This document shows positions 52,003 through 59,230 of a stretch of DNA of 64,000 nucleotides, piece by piece. The notes under the pieces were generated by a model. It did not search any database, was not told the origin of the DNA, and saw nothing but the letters and a program-made list of their open reading frames with translations. The DNA is from JAICMB01 sp963802915 (GTDB taxonomy: Bacteria > Acidobacteriota > Terriglobia > Bryobacterales > Bryobacteraceae). The DNA lies in the NCBI GenBank assembly GCA_963802915.1, contig CAWDKQ010000008.1, positions 1,054,001 through 1,118,000 on the forward strand. Direction: 5' to 3'. The position numbers and the translations under genes are program-made. The stretch's first letter is position 1. The number at the start of each line of letters is the position of its first letter.

Positions 52003-53328
52003 TTATCCGACCGCTACGGGTTCTTCGGCGTGTGCGGACGTCTTTGCAGCCTTGTGGAACGTGCCGAGCCCCGCAAAGCGAGCCTGAGATCCCAACTGCT
52101 TTTCGATACGGAGAAACTGGTTGAACTTTGCAATGCGCTCACTGCGGCATCCCGACCCTGTTTTGATGTGTCCGGCGCCTGTCGCAACCGTCAGATCGGA
52201 AATAAACGTGTCTTCCGTCTCGCCGGATCGATGCGACACGAAGCAGCCGTAGCCATTCGCGCGTGCGAGTTCAATGGTGTTCAACGTTTCCGTGACGGTG
52301 CCAATCTGATTTAGCTTAATAAGAATGGAGTTTGCGATCCCGTTCTCGATACCTTCCTTGAGGATCGCCGGATTCGTACAGAAAACATCGTCGCCGACCA
52401 ATTCGATCTTGGAACCAAGCTGTTGGGTAAGCTCTTTCCAGCCTGCTGTGTCGTTCTCGCCCATTCCGTCCTCAAGCAAAATGATCGGGTACTGGCGAAC
52501 CCAGGAATCCCAGATCTTGATGAGTTCAGCCGAAGAGATCGCTTTTTTGGTTGACTTGAAGAAAACATATTTGCCGTCATCCCAGAGCTCGCTCGCGGCG
52601 GGGTCCAGACAGATGGAAATGTCTTCGCCAGGCTTGTATCCCGCCTTAGCAATGCCTTCGAGAATGACCTCGACGGCCTCATCATTCGATTTGAGATTGG
52701 GAGCGAATCCACCTTCGTCGCCGACCGCCGTGCTGTAGCCCTTTTTCGAAAGGACCGATTTCAACGCATGGAACGTCTCGATTGCCATTTGGATCGCTTC
52801 GGCAAAGGTGGTGGCGTGATGCGGCGCAATCATGAACTCTTGGAAATCGACGGTGTTATCCGCATGGCGTCCGCCATTGATCACGTTGAGGCAGGGAACC
52901 GGGAGCAGAGACGCGTTAACTCCACCGAGGTACCGGAACAAAGGAAGACGATGTGCCAATGCCGCGGCGCGGGCAGCGGCCATAGAAACCGAGAGAATCG
53001 CGTTGGCTCCCAGGCGCGCTTTATTCGGCGTGCCGTCCAACTGGATCATGGCAGCATCGATGCCGCGCTGGTCGGACACTTCCATGCCGGTAAGGACTTT
53101 CGCGATTTCGTGATTGACGTGGCTGACGGCCTTCAGAACCCCTTTACCCGAAAAACGGCTTTTATCGCCGTCGCGCAGCTCAACAGCCTCTTTTTCGCCG
53201 GTGGACGCACCGGACGGCACGGCCGCGCGAGCAGTGGTTCCATCCGCAAGTACGAGCTCCGCTTCAACGGTGGGGTTTCCCCGCGAGTCGAGAATTTCCT
53301 GTCCGGTAATTTTGATGATCTCAGGCAT
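52003..53328 (-). CDS. eno: Enolase
   Basis: A 441-residue glycolytic enolase that converts 2-phosphoglycerate to phosphoenolpyruvate with Mg2+. Signatures are AAVPSGASTGEKEAVELRD, VPCLNVINGGRHADNTVDFQ, LEDGMGENDTAGWKEL, the LIKLNQIGTVTET signature and VSHRSGETEDTFI. ATG 53328 (MPEIIKITGQEILDSRGNP) has AGAGGTG just upstream and matches known enolase starts; the frame open to 53373 is not needed. The C-terminal tail after RIEKQLG (about 25 residues, ending EEPVAVG) is longer than usual. It lies after a 188-base gap containing a terminator and leader-like structure. Confidence 0.97.
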   Translation of the reverse strand: MPEIIKITGQEILDSRGNPTVEAELVLADGTTARAAVPSGASTGEKEAVELRDGDKSRFSGKGVLKAVSHVNHEIAKVLTGMEVSDQRGIDAAMIQLDGTPNKARLGANAILSVSMAAARAAALAHRLPLFRYLGGVNASLLPVPCLNVINGGRHADNTVDFQEFMIAPHHATTFAEAIQMAIETFHALKSVLSKKGYSTAVGDEGGFAPNLKSNDEAVEVILEGIAKAGYKPGEDISICLDPAASELWDDGKYVFFKSTKKAISSAELIKIWDSWVRQYPIILLEDGMGENDTAGWKELTQQLGSKIELVGDDVFCTNPAILKEGIENGIANSILIKLNQIGTVTETLNTIELARANGYGCFVSHRSGETEDTFISDLTVATGAGHIKTGSGCRSERIAKFNQFLRIEKQLGSQARFAGLGTFHKAAKTSAHAEEPVAVG

Positions 53329-53399
53329 ATGGACACCTCTAATGAATGACCCATGATGAGCAATCGAGCTCATGCGGCAAGTGAACGGACGCCAAAAAA

Positions 53400-53425
53400 C
53401 AAAAGCTCCTACAAAATGTAGGAGC
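53400..53425 (-). terminator. Strong Rho-independent terminator between ilvD and eno
   Basis: GCTCCTACA (53405-53413) and TGTAGGAGC (53417-53425) form a perfect 9-base stem with a 3-base loop. On the minus strand it is followed by TTTTGTTTTTTGG. It ends the ilvD transcript or forms the terminator of an attenuator ahead of eno. Confidence 0.9.
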
Positions 53426-53427
53426 CA

Positions 53428-53496
53428 TCATTCCTCTGGAAGAGGACAGTTAATGGTGATGCTCCATCACCAGCCGAGTTTTAAGTTCACCTTCAT
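53428..53496 (-). promoter_or_regulatory. Leader-like region with small Trp-containing ORF and hairpins
   Basis: On the minus strand a 9-codon ORF (53496-53467) reads MKVNLKLGW and stops at UGA. The same frame continues with another Trp codon and then WSITINCPLPEE to a second stop at 53428. Two stem-loops lie inside: GGTGATG-CTC-CATCACC (53455-53471) and TCCTCT-GGA-AGAGGA (53432-53446), followed by the terminator at 53400-53425. This looks like an attenuation leader, but eno is the next gene, which is an odd target. It could equally be an untranslated tail of ilvD. Confidence 0.4.
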
Positions 53497-53516
53497 TTTA
53501 CTACCGTGGATCGTCC

Positions 53517-55205
53517 TTAAACGGGCAGTTCGTCGGTGACGCAGCCCAGGGCGGCGCTCTGGACCATTCGAATGTACTTCGCGAGCGTCCCGCGTGTGAC
53601 CTTATAGGGGGGCATTTGCCACTCCTTGCGGCGGATGCGGAGTTCTTCGTCGCTCAGGTCTACCGCGATGGAATTGGTGGAAGCGTCGATCGTAATCGTC
53701 TCTCCGTCTCGAATCAGCGCGATTGGGCCGCCTTCCTGAGCTTCCGGAGTGATGTGCCCGACGATAAAGCCGTGGGAGCCGCCGGAGAAGCGTCCGTCGG
53801 TGATGAGAGCGACATCGCGTCCGAGTCCCGCGCCCATGATCGCCGAGGTTGGCGTCAGCATTTCCGGCATACCGGGTCCACCTTTCGGCCCCTCGAAGCG
53901 GATGACGATCACATCGCCTTTTTGAATTTCATTTCGCTCTAGCGCGGCAAGCATTAGTTCTTCCGAATCGAAGACGCGCGCCGGACCGGAAAAACGAACC
54001 CCCTCTTTGCCGGTGATTTTGGCGACGCCACCCTCCGGCGCTAGATTGCCCTTCAAAATCTGAATGTGTCCCGATTTTTTTATCGGATGCGACAAATCGT
54101 GCACGATCTTCTGTCCCGCTGAAAGTCCGGGCAGATCTCTCAGATTCTCTTCCAGCGATTTGCCCGTTACGGTGAGGCAACTCCCGTCGAGCATGCCGTG
54201 TTCCAGGAGCAGCTTGAGAACGCCCGGAATACCACCGACGAGGTGCAGATCCTCCATCACATATTGTCCGCTCGGCTTGAAATCGGATAGCAGCGGCGTT
54301 CGATTGCTGACGCGCTGAAAATCTTCCAGGTCGAGTGGGACATCCACGGAGCGCGCCATCGCGATGAGATGGAGCACGGCGTTGGTCGACCCGCCCAGAG
54401 CCGAGACCACCACCATGGCATTCTCAAACGCCTTACGCGTCATGATGTCACGCGGCTTTAGATCCAGTTCCAAAAGGTTTCGAATGGCGGCTCCGGAGCG
54501 AACGCACTCATCCATTTTCAAGGGATCTTCGGCAGGGGTAGACGCGCTGTAGGGAAGCGACATGCCGAGCGCTTCAATCGCGGACGCCATGGTGTTGGCG
54601 GTGTACATGCCGCCACATGCGCCGGCGCCGGGGCAGGCGTGACGAACAATATCGCGCCGCTCTTCTTCGTTAATGCGACCGGACAAATACTCGCCGTAGC
54701 TTTGAAAAGCCGAGACCACGTCGAGCTTCTGATGATTGCTATGACCGGCCCGGATGGTCCCTCCGTAAATCATGAGCGACGGCCGGTTGAGCCGCCCCAT
54801 TGCTAAAATACATCCAGGCATGTTTTTGTCGCAGCCCGCGATGGAGACGTTGGCGTCATACCATTCCGCGGACATGATGGTCTCGATCGAATCGGCAATG
54901 AGATCGCGAGACTGCAGAGAATAACTCATTCCATCCGTGCCCATCGAGATGCCATCGCTGACGCCGATGGTGTTAAATCGCATGGGAACGAGGCCGGCTC
55001 CCGAAACTCCCTCCTTCACCTTCTCCGCGAGCGCGAGGAGATGCATGTTGCAGGGGTTGCCGTCGTACCAGACGCTCGCGATTCCGACCTGTGCCTTTTG
55101 CATGTCGTCTTCAGAAAGGCCGGTCGCATACAACATGGCCTGGGATGCGCCTTGGGATTTCGGCTGCGTGATCCGGGAACTGTATTTGTTGAGTTGTTGA
55201 CTCAT
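53517..55205 (-). CDS. ilvD: Dihydroxy-acid dehydratase
   Basis: A 562-residue enzyme that makes the 2-keto acids of valine, isoleucine and pantothenate synthesis. Fe-S and active-site signatures are SIAGCDKNMPGCILAMGRLN, HACPGAGACGGMYTANTM, and TDGRFSGGSHGFIVGH near the end. The length is standard. ATG 55205 (MSQQLNKYSSR) is preferred over 55217. A -10 box TATACT (minus strand, 55225-55220) with an 18-base-spaced TTACCT gives a promoter in the gap to the divergent lipoprotein. No other ilv genes are in view. Confidence 0.96.
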   Translation of the reverse strand: MSQQLNKYSSRITQPKSQGASQAMLYATGLSEDDMQKAQVGIASVWYDGNPCNMHLLALAEKVKEGVSGAGLVPMRFNTIGVSDGISMGTDGMSYSLQSRDLIADSIETIMSAEWYDANVSIAGCDKNMPGCILAMGRLNRPSLMIYGGTIRAGHSNHQKLDVVSAFQSYGEYLSGRINEEERRDIVRHACPGAGACGGMYTANTMASAIEALGMSLPYSASTPAEDPLKMDECVRSGAAIRNLLELDLKPRDIMTRKAFENAMVVVSALGGSTNAVLHLIAMARSVDVPLDLEDFQRVSNRTPLLSDFKPSGQYVMEDLHLVGGIPGVLKLLLEHGMLDGSCLTVTGKSLEENLRDLPGLSAGQKIVHDLSHPIKKSGHIQILKGNLAPEGGVAKITGKEGVRFSGPARVFDSEELMLAALERNEIQKGDVIVIRFEGPKGGPGMPEMLTPTSAIMGAGLGRDVALITDGRFSGGSHGFIVGHITPEAQEGGPIALIRDGETITIDASTNSIAVDLSDEELRIRRKEWQMPPYKVTRGTLAKYIRMVQSAALGCVTDELPV

Positions 55206-55273
55206 GGCTGTAAACAATCAGTATAGGATTGTGCTCACAACCCAGGTAAATCGAGTGGCCGATAATGGATTCG

Positions 55274-56335
55274 ATGAGGCTGATCCTGGTCGCTCTTGCG
55301 CTCCTCCTTTCCGGGTGTAGCCACGACGTTCGATCCCATCTGGTTGGGCCGTTTCCGAAGAAGCTCTCGGCGTGGCGTCTATTCGTCGGAACGGGTTCGG
55401 ATTTGAAGCCCAACACGGGCGTCGTTCCGTACGATCTCAATACGACCCTGTTCACGGATTATGCGACCAAGAATCGCTTCGTCTGGATGCCCCGGGGGCG
55501 GGCCGCGGTATACAAGGCCGACGCTACGTTCGATTTCCCGGAGGGGACGATTCTGGTGAAGACGTTCGGCTATCCAGACACGGCGCTGGGCGGAAGGGAA
55601 CGTCGGATCGAGACGCGTCTGCTGGTGCGCGGATCGAGTGAGTGGTTCCCGCTCCCCTATGTGTGGAACGCTGCGCAGACCGACGCGACGCTCGACATGA
55701 ACGCCGATGGCGTGGAGGTGAATTGGAAGAATCCGGCGGGTGGAAATTTCGATATTCACTACGCGATTCCGAACGCGAATCAATGCCGCGAGTGCCACGA
55801 TCAGAGCAAGATCACGGGACCGATCGGGCCTAAAGCCCGGCATCTGAATCGCGACCTGGATTATCCGGATGGCCGCTTCAACCAACTGGCGTACTGGACG
55901 CGGATCGGCTATTTGAAGGGCGCACCGGAGCCCAGTGCCGCGCCGCGGCAAGCGGTGTGGGACGATCCATCTACCGGAACACTGGAAGCGCGGGCGCGGG
56001 CGTATCTGGACGTGAACTGCGCGCATTGTCATAGCCCGAACGGCGCCGCGAGCAACACCGGGCTGTACTTAAGCGATCTCGAAACGGACCCGTCCCGAGT
56101 CGGTTTCTGCAAGACACCTGTGGCGACCGGGAAGGCCTCCGCGGATATGTTCTTCGATAGCGTGCGCGGCCACCCGGAGACATCGATCCTGGTGCATCGC
56201 ATGGCATCGGAAGAACCGAAGATTATGATGCCGGAGATTGGGCGGACGATTTCACATCGCGAGGGCGTGGAACTGATCCGTCAGTGGCTCGGGTCTCTGA
56301 ATGGCAACTGCGAAACGTCGCGGCCGAGTATCTAG
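55274..56335 (+). CDS. Secreted c-type haem lipoprotein (SO_0930/TIGR03806-like)
   Basis: About 353 residues from ATG 55274. The lipoprotein signal MRLILVALALLLSGCS gives a lipobox Cys. Two C-x-x-C-H motifs appear: CRECHDQSK (about residue 175) and CAHCHSPNG (about 255), so one or two haems can be bound. The segments LFTDYATKNRFVWMPRG and WFPLPYVWNAAQTDATLD are typical of the SO_0930 family of unknown function. A GATAAT box at 55261-55266 ends 7 bases before this ATG, which makes it the likelier start over 55265 and points to a leaderless message. Confidence 0.88.
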   Translation: MRLILVALALLLSGCSHDVRSHLVGPFPKKLSAWRLFVGTGSDLKPNTGVVPYDLNTTLFTDYATKNRFVWMPRGRAAVYKADATFDFPEGTILVKTFGYPDTALGGRERRIETRLLVRGSSEWFPLPYVWNAAQTDATLDMNADGVEVNWKNPAGGNFDIHYAIPNANQCRECHDQSKITGPIGPKARHLNRDLDYPDGRFNQLAYWTRIGYLKGAPEPSAAPRQAVWDDPSTGTLEARARAYLDVNCAHCHSPNGAASNTGLYLSDLETDPSRVGFCKTPVATGKASADMFFDSVRGHPETSILVHRMASEEPKIMMPEIGRTISHREGVELIRQWLGSLNGNCETSRPSI

Positions 56336-56342
56336 GACCGCG

Positions 56343-56684
56343 TCATTGCGAGCCAGCCCGCCAGACGTTCTGCAGTTGCCAAGCGCCGTTCTCGAAATAG
56401 AAAAGAGCGTGAGCGCGAACGACCTCCTTAGATCCACTTTCATGGATGCTAAGCTCCGCGAAATATTGGAAGTCTTTCAAAGAGCCAGAACTTCTCGTCG
56501 TGTTTGAAACGGCATCGATTGTTGCATGTCGTCGAAATTTAGGGTTCGCCGAGATGATCGCGGCAGCTTCCGCTGGTGTCAAATCCGGAGTGTGCGGTCG
56601 GCCGATTTCCCAAACTAGACCGATGAGGCCGGCGGCGAGAGCCGTTGCGGTCCAGGGGATCCATCGTACTCTGCCTTTCGTCAC
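56343..56684 (-). CDS. Membrane-anchored hypothetical protein
   Basis: A 113-residue protein. A signal anchor occupies about residues 8-26 (WIPWTATALAAGLIGLVWE). The outer part (LTPAEAAAIISANPKFRRHA; YFENGAWQLQNVWRAG) resembles small DUF-type alpha/beta domains found in Acidobacteria, but I do not recognise the family. It ends near the convergent haem lipoprotein gene and starts 12 bases after the next minus-strand gene, so it may be co-transcribed with that. Confidence 0.65.
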   Translation of the reverse strand: MTKGRVRWIPWTATALAAGLIGLVWEIGRPHTPDLTPAEAAAIISANPKFRRHATIDAVSNTTRSSGSLKDFQYFAELSIHESGSKEVVRAHALFYFENGAWQLQNVWRAGSQ

Positions 56685-56696
56685 GTTCGCGGTGCG

Positions 56697-57083
56697 CTAT
56701 ACGGACTTGGGAATCACGATGCCAACTTTGGTAGGCTGTGCTCCCGCCGGGACCTTCATCATCTTGCAGACGAGCTGAGTCGAGGCAACGGGGGACATGA
56801 TGCGGGTCACGTTCTTGTCGCTGTCGAGACCGGTGAGTACGAAAAGCTGGGCCGACGGAACGTAGATTTCGAGTACGCGGAAGACGCCGGCGCCGGTGGT
56901 GAGCAGGATGACCAGTTCCTGATCTTCTTTCAGCGCTTTTTGCATGGCCTGGATCTGGCCGACGATGATGTTGTGGAGCTTTTCGGGCTGCGCGGGCGCA
57001 GGTTTGTCGGGATCGAGGATTTTATCGACGGAGTTCCCGATAGCCTGGGCCGCGAACTGCTTCGTCAAATCGACGAGTGCCAT
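56697..57083 (-). CDS. Hypothetical cytoplasmic protein
   Basis: A 128-residue protein read from ATG 57083 (MALVDLTKQFAAQAIGNSVD), preferred because AGGA stands 8-11 bases upstream. It is mainly helical in the first half (QAMQKALKEDQELVIL) and strand-like later (ILLTTGAGVFRVLEIYVPS, VLTGLDSDKNVTRIM). No family is recognised. The longer frame to 57269 overlaps the fucosidase gene and has shadow composition. It lies 22 bases after the fucosidase stop. Confidence 0.7.
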   Translation of the reverse strand: MALVDLTKQFAAQAIGNSVDKILDPDKPAPAQPEKLHNIIVGQIQAMQKALKEDQELVILLTTGAGVFRVLEIYVPSAQLFVLTGLDSDKNVTRIMSPVASTQLVCKMMKVPAGAQPTKVGIVIPKSV

Positions 57084-57105
57084 TGCCGCCATCCTAGCAT
57101 GTACG

Positions 57106-58434
57106 TCAGGCGAACAGACTGAACTCCGAGATCGCCGGGACGGCCGGGGATTGCGTAATGCGCAGGCGGACTCGGCTCGTCGAGACAGGCGTTTCGAGGC
57201 GCAACAAGCGGCAGTTTCCGATGCTTGTGGCTTGCGCGATCGTTCGCCAGTCATTGCCCTGCCACGCATCTACCGCGAAGGCTTCGACGCGTTGTCCGAG
57301 ACGGATTTCTTCCCGCACGCGAATCACGCTGAACGTGGCGCGAGCGGGAACGTCGAATGTTGTGGAGGGTCCGCTCACGGGAATTTTCGGTGCGAGATTC
57401 GTTTGAAACATAGCTCGTTTCATTTGGCCGAAGGCTTTTAGCGACGCGACGTCGTTTTCATACAACAAGCCTCGGCGATCCGGCGGAATATTGAGCAGCA
57501 GGCTGCCGCCGCGTCCCACGGATTTGAAGTAGAGATCCATCAACTGGTCCGGAGTTTTGACCTTATCGTTTTCGGCTTCGTGCCAGAACCAGCCGGGACG
57601 GATTGAGACGTCGCACTCGGGCGGCATCCAGAGCTTCCCGTTGCGCGTGCCGGTATTGCTTTCGGACGTTCGCACGTCGCCCGGCGATGCAGGTCCGCCG
57701 TTCTCGCCGACGGGCGTGAATGTTTCCCAGCAGGTCTCGGCGGCGTAGCCTTTTTCGTTGCCGACCCAGCGAATGTCCGGTCCGACATCGCTGAAAATCA
57801 CGGCGTCGGGCTGGAGCTTGCGAACCAGTTCCCAGGTTTCGGGCCAGTGGTAATAAGTGCGCTTGTCGATGGTTCGCTTCTCGCGGGCACCGCCGTAGTA
57901 ACCGTCGCCCCCGTTGGCGCCGTCGTGCCAGACTTCGAAAATCGGACCGTAGTTGGTGAGCAACTCATGCAACTGACCGCGATAGATATTGATGTATTCG
58001 GGCCGGCCGTATTTGGCGTTGTTGCGATCCCAGGGCGAGAGGTAGACTCCGAATCGCAGGCCGGCGCGGCGAGCTGCGTCCGAGATATCGCGGACAATAT
58101 CGCCTTTGACGATGTGATGATCCGTGGTCTTTGTGGGCCAGAGGCAAAAGCCGTCGTGATGCTTGGCAGTGAGAATTACGCCGGTCATGCCCCCGGCGAC
58201 GAGAGCTTCGACAATGGCATCGGGGTCGAAGGCGGTGGGATTGAAGATGGACGGATCTTCGTCGCCGTAGCCCCATTCTTTGTCGGTGAACGTGTTGACG
58301 GTGAAGTGCAGAAAGGCGTAGGTCTCCATTTTGTGCCAGCGCAGTTGACGGGGCGAGGGCAGGGCTCCAAATGGCGCGGGCGAGGCGAGCAGGGGCGCAG
58401 CGGCGGTAGTTAGGAGGAACTTTCGGCGGGTCAC
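57106..58434 (-). CDS. Tat-exported alpha-L-fucosidase (GH29)
   Basis: A 442-residue GH29 hydrolase. The N-terminus (MTRRKFLLTTAAAPLLASPA) is a twin-arginine signal. GH29 signatures are FLHFTVNTFTDKEWGYGDED, ILTAKHHDGFCLWPTKTTDH and EVWHDGANGGD, where the Asp is the expected nucleophile. RGGSLLLNIPPDRRGLL is the usual end of the catalytic domain, followed by a small beta domain. It should release terminal fucose outside the cytoplasm. It is shorter than two-module GH29 enzymes. No fucose-metabolism genes lie close by; the neighbours are hypothetical proteins and a BtuF-like protein. Confidence 0.93.
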   Translation of the reverse strand: MTRRKFLLTTAAAPLLASPAPFGALPSPRQLRWHKMETYAFLHFTVNTFTDKEWGYGDEDPSIFNPTAFDPDAIVEALVAGGMTGVILTAKHHDGFCLWPTKTTDHHIVKGDIVRDISDAARRAGLRFGVYLSPWDRNNAKYGRPEYINIYRGQLHELLTNYGPIFEVWHDGANGGDGYYGGAREKRTIDKRTYYHWPETWELVRKLQPDAVIFSDVGPDIRWVGNEKGYAAETCWETFTPVGENGGPASPGDVRTSESNTGTRNGKLWMPPECDVSIRPGWFWHEAENDKVKTPDQLMDLYFKSVGRGGSLLLNIPPDRRGLLYENDVASLKAFGQMKRAMFQTNLAPKIPVSGPSTTFDVPARATFSVIRVREEIRLGQRVEAFAVDAWQGNDWRTIAQATSIGNCRLLRLETPVSTSRVRLRITQSPAVPAISEFSLFA

Positions 58435-58438
58435 GGAT

Positions 58439-59230
58439 TTATGATATCGAGGCCGATCTTAGAATGTCGTGGAGTTGACGGACTCCATCGGTGAGCGATG
58501 CCGGGCCGGGTTGAAGGATGTAAGTCGATTTGATTTCGTAGATGTGTCCGTTGCGGACCGCCGGGATCGATGACCATCCTGCGCGGTTTCGGATCGCATC
58601 GAAGTTGACTTTTCTTCCGCACCAGGATGCGATGATCACGTCCGGGCTGGCGGCGATCAGGGCTTCAGGCGTGACGATGCGATTGCGAGCATCGTGTTCT
58701 GCTCGAAGGTGCGGGAAGACGGGCTGGCCACCCGCTATTTCGACTAGCTCCTCGACCCAGCGAATGCCGCTGATCAGCGGGTCCATCCACTCTTCGAAAT
58801 AGACTCTGGGACGTCGCGGGAAGCCGCGGGCGGATTCGGCTATGGCGGCTAGATCGGAACGAAGCTTTTTTACTAGTGTTACTCCGGCAGACTCAGCGGC
58901 AACCAATCGCGACAAGGTGAGCATCATTTCGAAGATCTCTTCGATCGATCTTTGATTGAAAACGAGGACGTTGACCCCGGCTTTGATCAGATCGTGTGCG
59001 ATTTGGGCCTGGAGGTTGGAGAAGCCAATGACCAGGTCGGGCTTCAATTCAAGAATCTTGTCGATCTTAGCGGTCGTGAAAGCGGAGACTTTGGGTTTCG
59101 AGCGCGCTTCCTTGGGTCGCGCGGTGAAACCGGAGACGCCGACGATGCGGTGGTCTTCGCCTAATAGATAAAGCGTCTCGGTTGTTTCTTCGGTCAGGCA
59201 GACGATTCGCTGGGGACCATCCAGGTTCAT
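58439..59230 (-). CDS. BtuF-like substrate-binding protein without signal peptide
   Basis: A 263-residue PF01497 protein from ATG 59230. Family blocks are IVCLTEETTETLYLLGEDHRI, KILELKPDLVIGFSN, LVFNQRSIEEIFEMM and ELVEIAGGQPVFPHL. Such proteins bind cobalamin or iron complexes in the periplasm. Here the usual start allows no signal peptide (MNLDGPQRIVCL). The longer frame to 59281 also has none, so export is unlikely unless by another route. There is no BtuCD gene nearby. It overlaps the UPF0182 stop by four bases (ATGA). Confidence 0.8.
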   Translation of the reverse strand: MNLDGPQRIVCLTEETTETLYLLGEDHRIVGVSGFTARPKEARSKPKVSAFTTAKIDKILELKPDLVIGFSNLQAQIAHDLIKAGVNVLVFNQRSIEEIFEMMLTLSRLVAAESAGVTLVKKLRSDLAAIAESARGFPRRPRVYFEEWMDPLISGIRWVEELVEIAGGQPVFPHLRAEHDARNRIVTPEALIAASPDVIIASWCGRKVNFDAIRNRAGWSSIPAVRNGHIYEIKSTYILQPGPASLTDGVRQLHDILRSASIS

